Shown piece by piece: positions 48,087 to 56,400 of a stretch of 62,982 bases of DNA. The translations under genes and the position numbers were made by a program. The DNA is from 02-FULL-45-11b sp041663485 (GTDB lineage: Bacteria > Patescibacteriota > Patescibacteriia > Buchananbacterales > UBA6539), in NCBI GenBank assembly GCA_041663485.1, contig JBAYMO010000002.1, forward strand, positions 1 to 62,982. The letters run 5' to 3'. How positions within the stretch are numbered: position 1 is the stretch's first letter; every line of letters begins with the position of its first letter. The notes beneath the pieces are model-generated. The model ran no database searches and had not been told where the DNA came from. It saw nothing but the letters and a program-made list of their open reading frames with translations.

Positions 48087-49493
48087 ATGAAAAAGAATTT
48101 CACGCCTCTACTTATTTTAACGGCTGCGATTATTTTTGCCGCCGGCTCTTTTATGATTTATTCCGGCGCCAGAATCAATTCTCAAAAATCTATCACCAAA
48201 ACTCCAGACACCACCAACCAACAAGACCAGGAAGTGCCCCAAAAGCTCGGCGCACAAATTGTCTGGATTGAAGGCGTGGTTGAATACCAAAAGGGTAACA
48301 ATGCCTGGATGCGTGCCGAAAATAATTTAGAGCTAGAAGCCGGAGATTCAATAGAAACTTTTTCCAATGGCCGCGTGATAATTAATTTAGATGATGGCAG
48401 TGCTCTAAGGTTAAATTATAATACTAAAGTCACCTTAACCAGTCTTGAACCAAACCATATAGTCATTACTAACCAGAACGGCACCATCTACAATCGGATA
48501 GCTAAATCAGAAAGAATCTACGAAATAACCGACGGCCAAATTGTCTATCAATCTCTGGGTACTGCTTATCAGGTAGTCAATACAGACAAACAACAGGGGG
48601 TAGAGGTCTTTGAAAGCAAAGTAAAAGTGGTTAAATCAGATAAAACGGAGTTAACCATAGACCAGGGTAGCAAATATTACGAAAAAAATCAGATTAATAA
48701 GTCCGAAGAGAAAAAAATCGTTAAACTAGACACCAAGGCATTAGCTGAAGATAAATTCGTAGTCTGGAATAAGGAAGAAGATAAGAAAGTCAGCGACTAT
48801 GCCGATCAAATGGGTGTTTTATCTGATGACAAAGAAACAGCCAGCGAAGTCAAAACCGAAGCTGATAAAAATTCTGAACCTCAAATGGCGCCTGCCGAGA
48901 CATCAATTATCTTAACTGGCTCTGTCGCCAGTGATGGCCTGAATTTTTCTTGGAAAGTAAGTAACGTTAATGTGGACAATGGATTTAAACTAGTGCGTAG
49001 TACCGAAATTAACCCAGTCTATCCTGGCAATGACTACCAATATCTAACTAATGCCGCCACCAGGTCATACAAATGGAAAATGTCCGACGGTCAAACTTAT
49101 TATTTTCGTATCTGCCAATATCTCGGCGGCAAATGCGGCAAATATAGTAATAATGTTAAATTAACTGCGCCAAAAAAAGTAACAGAAGCAACTGAAACCG
49201 AAGGCGATGTTACTAGTATTACCTTATCCGGCAGCCATGATGGACAGGTAAGTTGGAAAACAAACGGCTACTCCGAGCAAGGCTTCAAAATAGTGTGGTC
49301 AAAAATTTCTAATCCAACATATCCGTGCAGAGAATCGGATCAATACCAATACTTAAGTGATCCGGCCGCCAATTCAGCCACCCTTTCGGCCTTTGATGGC
49401 GAAGGCAGCTACTATGTGCGCGTCTGTGAATATCTCGGCGGTAAGTGTGGCATATACTCAAATCAAATAACCATTAATTTAACTAATAATTAA
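48087..49493 (+). CDS. FecR-domain surface protein with two C-terminal Cys-containing repeats
   Basis: 468 residues. Signal or anchor helix (8-27), a FecR-type domain (GVVEYQKGNNAWMRAENNLELEAGDSIETFSNGRVIINLDDGSALRLNYNTKVTL), a charged linker, then two Fn3-like repeats, each ending in a near-identical signature: RICQYLGGKCGKYSN and RVCEYLGGKCGIYSN, where the two Cys could form a disulfide. Exported; sugar or peptidoglycan binding is a guess. Seven bases after tspO. Confidence 0.8.
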   Translation: MKKNFTPLLILTAAIIFAAGSFMIYSGARINSQKSITKTPDTTNQQDQEVPQKLGAQIVWIEGVVEYQKGNNAWMRAENNLELEAGDSIETFSNGRVIINLDDGSALRLNYNTKVTLTSLEPNHIVITNQNGTIYNRIAKSERIYEITDGQIVYQSLGTAYQVVNTDKQQGVEVFESKVKVVKSDKTELTIDQGSKYYEKNQINKSEEKKIVKLDTKALAEDKFVVWNKEEDKKVSDYADQMGVLSDDKETASEVKTEADKNSEPQMAPAETSIILTGSVASDGLNFSWKVSNVNVDNGFKLVRSTEINPVYPGNDYQYLTNAATRSYKWKMSDGQTYYFRICQYLGGKCGKYSNNVKLTAPKKVTEATETEGDVTSITLSGSHDGQVSWKTNGYSEQGFKIVWSKISNPTYPCRESDQYQYLSDPAANSATLSAFDGEGSYYVRVCEYLGGKCGIYSNQITINLTNN

Positions 49494-49497
49494 TTTT

Positions 49498-49722
49498 ATG
49501 ATTTCGACCCTCGCCTTTACAAAAATTCTCGGCTTGCCCTTAATAGCCTGGGGTGGCATGTTGGGATTAATTATGATGATTTTTGTCGCCGTAATTGGTG
49601 CACTTAATCTCCGCGGCATCAGGCTTTTAAATCTTAAATGGCATCGTGGCTTGGCACTTTTAGCTATTATTATCGCCATTTTGCATGGATTCATCGGCAC
49701 TTTAGCCCTTTTAGGTTACTAA
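49498..49722 (+). CDS. Small two-helix membrane protein
   Basis: 74 residues; helices about 13-36 (LPLIAWGGMLGLIMMIFVAVIGAL) and 48-70 (HRGLALLAIIIAILHGFIGTLAL). Two His (H49, H63) 14 residues apart in the second helix could hold heme as in DUF4405/cytochrome-b561-like proteins, but that is speculative. Four bases after the FecR gene and two before the GerMN gene, so part of the operon. Confidence 0.65.
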   Translation: MISTLAFTKILGLPLIAWGGMLGLIMMIFVAVIGALNLRGIRLLNLKWHRGLALLAIIIAILHGFIGTLALLGY

Positions 49723-49724
49723 CT

Positions 49725-50804
49725 ATGAAAAAGAATGGCAAAATTATTATTATTGCTCTAGTTTTAATTGTTTTAATTTTGATTGTTTCTTTTTTTGTTT
49801 TTGTTCGAGGCAACCCTGATGCTTGGCTTTGTCAAAATGGCGAATGGATAAAATTCGGAAATATAGCGGCTGATAAACCAACAACTCTTTGTCCAAACGG
49901 TTTAAAGGTGACAGATAATACCTCAGGTTCTCCCGAAAAAATTGAAGTGGGTTTGGCTAATCCAGCGTCTGAGTATTGTCTGAGTCAAGCCGGGAAGCTT
50001 GAAGGACGAATTAATAACGAAGGGCAATACAACATTTGTATATTTAAAGATGATACCAGGTGTGAAGAATGGGCTTACCAAAGAGGTGAATGTCAGCCGG
50101 GAAAAAATATTGTAATTTTTAATTTAAGACCGAACCAAACCATCCCTTTTCCTTTTAGCATAATTGGCGAGGCTAGAGTTTTTGAAAATAATTTTAATTA
50201 CCGCCTGAAAGACGAAAAAGGTAACATTATTGCTAGTGGTTTTAGCACTGCCCAAAGTCCGGACGCGGGTCAATTCGGTAGCTTTGAAATAAAAATTAAT
50301 TCCTTATTTAAAAAACCATTGACCAAAAATGTTACACTAGAAATTTTAGATTTTTCGGCCAAAGATGGCAGCGAAATTGATCTTGTTAGCATGCCTTTGA
50401 TTCTAGAAATAGGGGAAACATCCACGATTAATTTATATTATTCAAATAGCAAATTAGACCCGACTGTCAGTTGCAACAAAGTATTTCCGGTTAAAAGAAT
50501 AATTCCAAAAACCGAAGCCATGGCTAGGGCAGCCATCGAACAGTTATTTTTAGGTCCAAACTCCCAAGAAGCCAGCGATGACTACAGCACCGCCCTAAAT
50601 TATGGAGTAAAAATCCAAAACTTAAGTATCAATTCAGGCACAGCCAAAATTGATTTTGATGAAACTCTTCAATCTGGCGTCGGCGGTTCGTGCCGCGTTT
50701 CAGCCGTCAGGGCTCAAATTATCGAAACCCTAAAACAATTTTCTACCATTAAAAATGTGATCATTTCAATCAACGGTCGAACTGAAGACATCCTTCAACC
50801 TTAG
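49725..50804 (+). CDS. Surface protein with DUF333, Gmad2 and GerMN domains
   Basis: 359 residues from the ATG at 49725; the longer frame from 49638 overlaps the previous gene. N-terminal helix (6-27), then a DUF333-like block (NPASEYCLSQAGKLEGRINNEGQYNICIFKDDTRCEEWAYQRGEC), an Ig-like Gmad2 domain (IVIFNLRPNQTIPFPFSIIGEARVFENNFNYRLKDEKGNII), and a GerMN domain (VFPVKRIIPKTEAMARAAIEQLFLGPNSQE). GerMN and Gmad2 are known from spore germination and LpqB-type lipoproteins; here, in a non-spore-former, a cell-wall role is inferred. Confidence 0.85.
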   Translation: MKKNGKIIIIALVLIVLILIVSFFVFVRGNPDAWLCQNGEWIKFGNIAADKPTTLCPNGLKVTDNTSGSPEKIEVGLANPASEYCLSQAGKLEGRINNEGQYNICIFKDDTRCEEWAYQRGECQPGKNIVIFNLRPNQTIPFPFSIIGEARVFENNFNYRLKDEKGNIIASGFSTAQSPDAGQFGSFEIKINSLFKKPLTKNVTLEILDFSAKDGSEIDLVSMPLILEIGETSTINLYYSNSKLDPTVSCNKVFPVKRIIPKTEAMARAAIEQLFLGPNSQEASDDYSTALNYGVKIQNLSINSGTAKIDFDETLQSGVGGSCRVSAVRAQIIETLKQFSTIKNVIISINGRTEDILQP

Positions 50805-50829
50805 TTCAATATCAGGAGGGCATGGCACC

Positions 50830-51003
50830 ATGTTTGGATTAATCATCGTCGGTTTGTTAATTTTGTTTGGGCTGGTATGCTTGATTGTAGTTGGGTCAAT
50901 CAACTATATCAATTACCGAGACATGCTCAGGGGTGGAGAAATAGACCCAATTCGATCCTGGCGCATTCTGACTTTTTTGCGCCCAACACACCCTCGGTCC
51001 TGA
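50830..51003 (+). CDS. 57-residue single-helix membrane protein
   Basis: ATG at 50830 with AGGAGGG about nine bases upstream; stop TGA at 51001. One membrane helix (3-25, GLIIVGLLILFGLVCLIVVGSI), then a soluble basic tail (NYRDMLRGGEIDPIRSWRILTFLRPTHPRS). An earlier ATG at 50822 leads to a stop after six codons. Layout as in the other small cistrons, but no promoter of its own is clear, so it may be read with the genes before it. The terminator stem overlaps the stop codon. Confidence 0.65.
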   Translation: MFGLIIVGLLILFGLVCLIVVGSINYINYRDMLRGGEIDPIRSWRILTFLRPTHPRS

Positions 51004-51031
51004 ATCGCTATAGTAACGACAGGACTTTTTT
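50997..51031 (+). terminator. Terminator overlapping the stop of the 57-residue gene
   Basis: GTCCTG pairs with CAGGAC, loop of 17 bases, then six T. Confidence 0.75.
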
Positions 51032-51037
51032 CTTTGC

Positions 51038-51066
51038 TTGTTTTATTGATAAAAAATTACTATAAT
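51038..51066 (+). promoter_or_regulatory. Promoter of the flippase gene (leaderless)
   Basis: TTGTTT (51038-51043), 17-base spacer, TATAAT (51061-51066), six bases, ATG at 51073. Confidence 0.65.
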
Positions 51067-51072
51067 TACTTC

Positions 51073-52524
51073 ATGACTAAACCAAATTTAGCCAAAAATA
51101 CTATCTATTTTACCGCGGCCTTAATTTTCCAAAAAATTCTGGCTTTTATTTATTTTTGGTTTATTTCCAATAATCTGTTCGCTCAAGAATTAGGTCAATA
51201 TGTTTTTGCTTTATCGTTTACCACCATGTTTTCCATTTTCCTTGACTTAGGCATTTCTCCGATTCTGACTCGCGAAGCGGCCAGAGAAGAAAATCAAGCC
51301 AACAAATACCTAAAAAACGTCATTGCCATCAAACTACCGCTGACGATTTTAACTCTAATCGCCGTTTGGCTGACAATCAATATCTCAGGCAAACCAGAAC
51401 CGGTCAAACTTTTAATTTATTTGGCCAGTTTAATCATGGTTCTCGATTCTTTTTCATTTACCTTCTGGGTAATTTTTAGGGCCAAGCACAATTTAAAATA
51501 TGAAAGTTTATCAACCATTTTAGTTCAAATCATAATTTTTACCTTGGGCTTAACCGCCCTTAAACTGTCCGGCCAAACCAAGTATTTAATTTTAGCTTTG
51601 CTAGCCGCCAGCATTTTCAATTTTTTATTTTCTGGCGCTTTGCTGAAGTTCCGACTTCATTATTCGCTTTGGCCCGAATATGACAAAAAAGTCGCCATGC
51701 ATTTTTTAAAAATTTTGCCAGCTTTTGCTTTGTCCGGATTTTTTGTAAAAATTTATAACACTAATGATTCGGTATTGCTGAGTTATTTAAGTTCGGATCA
51801 GGCTGTCGGCTATTTTTCCGTACCAGCCAAAGTGGTCTACGCCCTGCAGCAGGTGATTCCCGCCGCCTTTGCCGCCGCTATTTATCCCACTTTTAGCTAC
51901 TATTATACCAAGTCAAGGCAGCAGCTTGAACAGACATTCGAAAGAGCCTGGGCGTATTTATTAATTATTAGCATTCCGCTGACGGCCGGCATTCTAGTTT
52001 TAATTCCCGAAGTCGTGCGAATATTCTGGCCTAAATACGCTATTGTTGTTCCTACCTTCTACGTAATGAGTTTAGCCATACCTTTCATTTTTTTGGCTTT
52101 TCCCACCGGCTATTTACTTAACGCCTGCGATCGTCAAAAGAATACCACCATCAACCGAGGAATAATCACTTTTTTAGCCGTAGTTTTAAATATCAGCTTA
52201 ATTCCATCTTTGAGTTTTTATGGCGCGGGTATTACCTTTTTAATCACCAACTTTGTTTTAGTGTTTTTAGATTTATATTGGGTAAGAAAGATTATCAAAA
52301 TTGACTATCTTTATCTGATAAAAATAACCGGCAAAACTTTAGTTGGGGCACTAATCATGATCTTGTTTATTTTAACCACTCAAGATTATCTGCCTCTATT
52401 AATCCAAGTCGCTTTGGGTGGTTTAATATACTTCGGCTGTCTTTGGCTCATGAAAGGTTTTAGCGTTAAAGAAATTCTAAGTTTGTTTAAAAAAAATAAT
52501 CAAGCCGCAATAAGCCCCGAGTAA
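51073..52524 (+). CDS. Polysaccharide flippase (Wzx/MATE-like)
   Basis: 483 residues from the ATG at 51073, about 14 membrane helices. Start NLAKNTIYFTAALIFQKILAFIYFWFISNNLFAQELGQYVFALSFTTMFSIFLDLGISPILTREAAREE is typical of Wzx/RfbX polysaccharide transporters of the MOP superfamily. It flips lipid-linked sugar units across the membrane. First gene of the surface-polysaccharide run; the GT4 gene follows four bases after its stop. The open frame extends to 51034, but that lies upstream of the -10 box. Confidence 0.9.
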   Translation: MTKPNLAKNTIYFTAALIFQKILAFIYFWFISNNLFAQELGQYVFALSFTTMFSIFLDLGISPILTREAAREENQANKYLKNVIAIKLPLTILTLIAVWLTINISGKPEPVKLLIYLASLIMVLDSFSFTFWVIFRAKHNLKYESLSTILVQIIIFTLGLTALKLSGQTKYLILALLAASIFNFLFSGALLKFRLHYSLWPEYDKKVAMHFLKILPAFALSGFFVKIYNTNDSVLLSYLSSDQAVGYFSVPAKVVYALQQVIPAAFAAAIYPTFSYYYTKSRQQLEQTFERAWAYLLIISIPLTAGILVLIPEVVRIFWPKYAIVVPTFYVMSLAIPFIFLAFPTGYLLNACDRQKNTTINRGIITFLAVVLNISLIPSLSFYGAGITFLITNFVLVFLDLYWVRKIIKIDYLYLIKITGKTLVGALIMILFILTTQDYLPLLIQVALGGLIYFGCLWLMKGFSVKEILSLFKKNNQAAISPE

Positions 52525-52528
52525 TTCT

Positions 52529-53707
52529 ATGCCAAAAAATTTAAAAAAGTCACTCTTAATTACCTTGGATTTTCCCCCAAATTATGGCGGGGTGGCTAAT
52601 TATTATTATAATGTTTGTAAAAATTTTCCCTCCGACAAAATAATTGTTTTGGCACCGATTTGGCCTGGTTCGGAAACCTTTGATAGCCGGCAAAAATTTA
52701 CGATTATTCGCAGCGCCAGATTAAATCAAATCGCTAAAGCCAAATCTGGACTTTTTAATTTGTCTTCAAAATTTCAACTACTTGGCCTGATTAAAGATCT
52801 CTTGATCATTATTAAAAATCATAAAATTGAATTTATCCAGATCGGTCAAGTTCTGCCTTTGGGCAGTATGGCTTTAATTTTAAAAAGAAGGACGAAAATT
52901 CCCTTCATTTTCTACGCCCATGGCATGGATATTACTGTCCCTCAAAAAATCACCAGAAAAAAAATTATTATAAAAAAAATAATTTCTAAGGCCAAATACA
53001 TTGTCGCCAATAGCTATTTTACCAGAAATGAACTGGCTAAACTTGGCGCCGATCGCGACAAAGTCGTAGTCGCTTATCCTTGCGCCGGATTAACGAGTCA
53101 TCATGTCAGCGCCCAAGAAATTCAAAACTTCACCAATCAATACGAGTTGGGTGGTAAAAACATAATTTTGACTGTGGGTCGTTTGGTGGAGAGAAAAGGC
53201 CATGATTTGGTCATAAAATCTTTGCCTGAAATTCTCAAAAAAATCCCCAATACCATTTACTTAATCGCCGGCGACGGACCAAACAAAATCAAACTTCAAT
53301 CTTTAGTTTCGGAAAAAAAACTAGGGTCTTATGTAAAATTTATCAGTTCGGTTAGTCATGATTTATTACCCGTGCTCTATCAAATATCCGATGTTTTTGT
53401 TATGCCCTCTAGGCAACTATCTAATGGCGACGTTGAAGGTTTTGGCACGGTTTATTTGGAAGCCAATCTTTTTGGTAAACCGGTAATCGGCGGCAAGAGC
53501 GGGGGAGTAACCGAGGCAATTTTAGATAAAAAAACCGGTTTGCTGATTAACCCAACCAGCCAAACAGAGTTAATTAACGCTGTTGTGTCTTTGCTGACTG
53601 ACAAATCATTCGCTCATCGGTTGGGCTTTCAGGGCATGGAGCGAGCTCATCATGAATTTGACTGGCGTGCTCAAACTCAAAAAATAATTTCAATCCTTTC
53701 AAAATAA
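52529..53707 (+). CDS. GT4 glycosyltransferase
   Basis: 392 residues, GT-B fold. N-terminal domain with DFPPNYGGVANYYYNVC, C-terminal donor domain with LTVGRLVERKGHDLVIKSLPEI, YLIAGDGPNKIKLQSL and the E-x7-E-type motif FGTVYLEANLFGKPVIGGKSGGVTEAILD. Retaining transferase; the sugar is not predictable. Cytoplasmic face. Co-transcribed with the flippase and the GT2 gene. Confidence 0.93.
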   Translation: MPKNLKKSLLITLDFPPNYGGVANYYYNVCKNFPSDKIIVLAPIWPGSETFDSRQKFTIIRSARLNQIAKAKSGLFNLSSKFQLLGLIKDLLIIIKNHKIEFIQIGQVLPLGSMALILKRRTKIPFIFYAHGMDITVPQKITRKKIIIKKIISKAKYIVANSYFTRNELAKLGADRDKVVVAYPCAGLTSHHVSAQEIQNFTNQYELGGKNIILTVGRLVERKGHDLVIKSLPEILKKIPNTIYLIAGDGPNKIKLQSLVSEKKLGSYVKFISSVSHDLLPVLYQISDVFVMPSRQLSNGDVEGFGTVYLEANLFGKPVIGGKSGGVTEAILDKKTGLLINPTSQTELINAVVSLLTDKSFAHRLGFQGMERAHHEFDWRAQTQKIISILSK

Positions 53708-53709
53708 TT

Positions 53710-54390
53710 ATGCCAAAAATATCAATTGTTATCCCTATTTATAACTCGGAAAAAACCCTTAAGCCATGTTTAGAAAGCATCTTTAATCAAACTTTTAAAG
53801 ATTTTGAAATTGTGGCCGTTAATGACGGGTCAACCGATCAAAGCAAAAGTATTTTAGATGCCTACCAAGATAAAATTAAGATTATTAATCAAAAAAACCA
53901 AGGAGCGGCCGCAGCTAGGAACACTGGCGCCAAAGAAGCAGTTTCACAATTTATAATTTTTTGTGATTCAGATATTATTTTAAAACCCGACGCATTAAAA
54001 AAGATGCACCAAGCTTTAATTTTACATCCTGAAGCATCATATGCTTATAGCGCTTTCATTTTTGGCAAAAAAACTTTTAAACTCTGGCCGTTTGATGCGG
54101 CAAAATTAAAAAAGATGCCGTACATTCACACCACCTCACTTATCAGAAAAAAAGACTTCCCGGGGTTTGACGTAACCTTAAAGCGCTTTCAAGACTGGGA
54201 TTTGTGGCTAACCATGCTAGAAGATGGCCATCAAGGAATTTTTATTGATGAAATACTTTTTACGGTTAAGGCCGGGGGAACGATGTCAAATTGGCTACCA
54301 AAAATGTTTTATTACTTGCCGTTTTTGTCTTCAGTCAAAAAATACCAAAACGCCAAGAAAATCATTCAAAAAAAACATAATTTATATTAA
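53710..54390 (+). CDS. GT2 glycosyltransferase
   Basis: 226 residues. GT-A fold: ISIVIPIYNSEKTLKPCLESIFNQTFKDFEIVAVNDGSTDQSKSIL, GAAAARNTGAKEA, FIIFCDSDIIL (D-x-D metal site) and KRFQDWDLWLTMLEDGH (ED/QDW acceptor region). Inverting transferase for surface-polymer assembly. Last gene before the GC-rich cassette. Confidence 0.93.
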   Translation: MPKISIVIPIYNSEKTLKPCLESIFNQTFKDFEIVAVNDGSTDQSKSILDAYQDKIKIINQKNQGAAAARNTGAKEAVSQFIIFCDSDIILKPDALKKMHQALILHPEASYAYSAFIFGKKTFKLWPFDAAKLKKMPYIHTTSLIRKKDFPGFDVTLKRFQDWDLWLTMLEDGHQGIFIDEILFTVKAGGTMSNWLPKMFYYLPFLSSVKKYQNAKKIIQKKHNLY

Positions 54391-54426
54391 GCAAGCCCTA
54401 AATATCAAAAGCAAGTTTAAATCGGC

Positions 54427-54455
54427 TTGACTTTTTTTTAATAATTTATTAATAT
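54427..54455 (+). promoter_or_regulatory. Promoter of the GC-rich cassette
   Basis: TTGACT (54427-54432), 17-base spacer, TAATAT (54450-54455); predicted start about 54462. Confidence 0.7.
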
Positions 54456-54461
54456 CAATTT

Positions 54462-54695
54462 AACTTGCTGGCCAGACGACTTGAATAATTCCACCCCAAT
54501 GGTGTGGTAAAAAACTTGTCGCTTCGGCCTTGATTTTTTTGAACAACCTGATTTTGGTCAAAATTAGGCTATAACCAAAAAAGCCGAAAGGAGGAAAAGC
54601 TTTTTTCTGTTCAAATTATATCAGCAAGGATCGTGGAAAATGAGACCTCAAGGAACGGCTCTGGATCTTTATCCAGAGACGCGGAGAAACAGCTC
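54462..54695 (+). promoter_or_regulatory. Long structured leader with alternative hairpins
   Basis: No gene is seen in this 234-base stretch. Hairpin A: TTTTGGT (54552-54558) with ACCAAAA (54574-54580). Hairpin B: AAAAAAGC (54577-54584) with GCTTTTTT (54599-54606), whose loop holds AAAGGAGG (54587-54594) without a usable start codon behind it. A and B share bases 54577-54580 and exclude each other; TTCGGC (54523-54528) can also pair with GCCGAA (54583-54588). A third hairpin, CTCTGGAT/ATCCAGAG with loop CTTT (54659-54678), stands just before GGAG and the ATG at 54696. The layout is that of an attenuator or riboswitch. Confidence 0.45.
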
Positions 54696-55067
54696 ATGCG
54701 AGCAAGATTCGGCCCGATAGCGGCCACGACGATCATTATCGCGCTGACGCTCATGGCGATGAGCGCGGCGGCAGCGATTCCGGCGAATGCAAACACGGCG
54801 ACGATGGCCTATAACGAGATTTCGGCCACGGCGATTCCGGCGACGACTTTCTGCGCGAGCGGCGCGGAGAACATGGCGGCGATGACGCAAATGGGAGTAT
54901 GGCAGCACCCCATTCGCGCGATTTCCGTAGTCGTCGTCATCGGCACCTTCGACAACACCGAGGCCACGACCGCCAATACCGCGTCAAAGGACATCGGACA
55001 AAATCCGTTGAACGCGGTGATTCGCGGAAACACGGACATGCTCGGCGCGGCCTGCATCGCCTGCTGA
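54696..55067 (+). CDS. Ala/Thr-rich ORF in GC-rich cassette, unknown
   Basis: 123 residues from the ATG at 54696 (GGAG ten bases upstream); the same frame is open from a GTG at 54633. The start FGPIAATTIIIALTLMAMSAAAAIPANA reads like a signal peptide or membrane helix with a cleavage site near ANA. The rest is rich in Ala, Thr, Ile and Asn with four Cys, two at the end (AACIAC). No known domain. Third positions are mostly G or C, opposite to all neighbours. Open frames on the minus strand exist too, as expected of GC-rich DNA. Real protein or not is undecided. Confidence 0.4.
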   Translation: MRARFGPIAATTIIIALTLMAMSAAAAIPANANTATMAYNEISATAIPATTFCASGAENMAAMTQMGVWQHPIRAISVVVVIGTFDNTEATTANTASKDIGQNPLNAVIRGNTDMLGAACIAC

Positions 55068-55123
55068 TCACGATGGATCGGGGCGCGGCAAAGTCGCACC
55101 ATTAATCACCATTGACCAATTAC

Positions 55124-55171
55124 CCGCGGGAGACTGAATCTAGTTAACCCTAGAACGTCGCCCGCGGTTCT
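55124..55171 (+). terminator. Hairpin closing the GC-rich cassette
   Basis: CCGCGGG (55124-55130) pairs with CCCGCGG (55161-55167), extended by GAC/GTC inside; the T-run (TTCTTTAT) is poor. Confidence 0.6.
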
Positions 55172-55237
55172 TTATATCTAAAGGATTGTTAGAAATATCT
55201 ATTTAAGCTAAAATAAAGTTATACTCCTAAAAATTAT

Positions 55238-55699
55238 ATGCCATATCAAAATCCCCAAACCTTCATGGTTTCACTAAAAATCCTTTTGCGCAATAAAAAG
55301 GGTGAATGTTTGATTATGGCTTCACCTGACTTGGCTGTCAGTTTTAAAAATTGTTACGATTTGCCTGGTGGCCGAATTAATGACAACGAAGTTGAAACAC
55401 CTTTTATTAAACTCATTGATCGGGAAATTAAAGAAGAAGTAGGCGAAAATATTAAATACAAATTAAGAAAGGATCCGGTAGCTTTAACCAAATATCGCTT
55501 TAAAAACGGCGACTGTGCTTTGTATGTCTTGTTTGAAGCTAAATATTTAAACGGCACCATAAAAATCTCGGGAGAACACACGAGCTTTTGTTGGAAAAAA
55601 CTCAATAAAAAAAATATCAAAAATATATTTCATCCTAAATACGCGCGATTATTAAAGAATTATTTTGACTGGAATCAGGGGATTAAAGTTAAATTATAA
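55238..55699 (+). CDS. Nudix hydrolase
   Basis: 153 residues. Beta-strand start TFMVSLKILLRNKKGECLIMA, then the Nudix box in a slightly stretched form: LPGGRINDNEVETPFIKLIDREIKEEVGENI (G-x5-E, then REIKEEVG with a few extra residues between). Such enzymes cut nucleoside diphosphates linked to another group; the substrate is unknown. -10 box TATACT at 55220 gives a leader of about five bases. The rRNA pseudouridine synthase follows after four bases. Confidence 0.85.
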   Translation: MPYQNPQTFMVSLKILLRNKKGECLIMASPDLAVSFKNCYDLPGGRINDNEVETPFIKLIDREIKEEVGENIKYKLRKDPVALTKYRFKNGDCALYVLFEAKYLNGTIKISGEHTSFCWKKLNKKNIKNIFHPKYARLLKNYFDWNQGIKVKL

Positions 55700-55703
55700 A
55701 ATT

Positions 55704-56399
55704 ATGATGAGACTGCAAAAATTTTTAGCTCATGCCGGTATTGCTTCTCGGCGAGCCGCCGAGGAATTGATTAAAAAGGGCCAGGTTAAGGTCAACGGTC
55801 AAGCCGTTAGAACCTTGGGCACGGAAATTGATGAAGAGGCAGACGATGTAGAATTCCAGGGGAAAAAAATTACCATTAACCAAAATAAAATTTATTTAGC
55901 TCTAAATAAGCCGACGGGCTATATCTGTAGCGCCAGTGATAGTCAAGGTAAGTCAATTTTGAGCTTAATCAAAACCAAAGAACGCATTTATCCGGTCGGA
56001 CGACTAGATAAAGATTCTTCGGGTTTAATCTTACTGACTAATGACGGTGAATTTGCTAATAAAATTATTCATCCACGCTATGGCTGCGAAAAAGAATACT
56101 TTGTGGTTTTGGATCGCGAACTTAAACAAAAAGACATTGATCGTCTGCAGGCTGGAATGTATTTGGACGGCAAAAAATTAAAGCCCGCCAAAGTGACCAT
56201 GGCCAAAAACGGCTCCGCCAAAATTATTATTCATGAGGGCATTTATCATCAAATCCGCCGGCTGCTGGGGATTTTAGGCTACCAAGTGATCAAATTAAAA
56301 AGAATCAGAATTGGCAAGTTAGAACTTGGCAACTTAAAAGAAGGCACTTATAAAAAATTTACTCCTGAAGACATTATCAAAGGCAAGAAACTAATTTAA
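55704..56399 (+). CDS. rluB: Pseudouridine synthase RluB/RsuA family
   Basis: 231 residues from the ATG at 55704. N-terminal S4 domain (RLQKFLAHAGIASRRAAEELIKKGQVKVNGQ), then the synthase core with the catalytic Asp in GRLDKDSSGLILLTNDGEF and the end HQIRRLLGILGYQVIKLKRIRIG. Isomerises a uridine of 23S (RluB) or 16S (RsuA) rRNA; the 23S type is more likely by the GTYKKFT end. The reading frame extends upstream into the Nudix gene and is rejected. Confidence 0.92.
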   Translation: MMRLQKFLAHAGIASRRAAEELIKKGQVKVNGQAVRTLGTEIDEEADDVEFQGKKITINQNKIYLALNKPTGYICSASDSQGKSILSLIKTKERIYPVGRLDKDSSGLILLTNDGEFANKIIHPRYGCEKEYFVVLDRELKQKDIDRLQAGMYLDGKKLKPAKVTMAKNGSAKIIIHEGIYHQIRRLLGILGYQVIKLKRIRIGKLELGNLKEGTYKKFTPEDIIKGKKLI

Positions 56400-56400
56400 T

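Noticed and set aside
54611..55102. Minus-strand ORFs in the GC-rich cassette
   Set aside because: GC-rich DNA leaves most frames open. These frames have no promoter or ribosome site, and their Arg-rich sequence is typical of a shadow frame.
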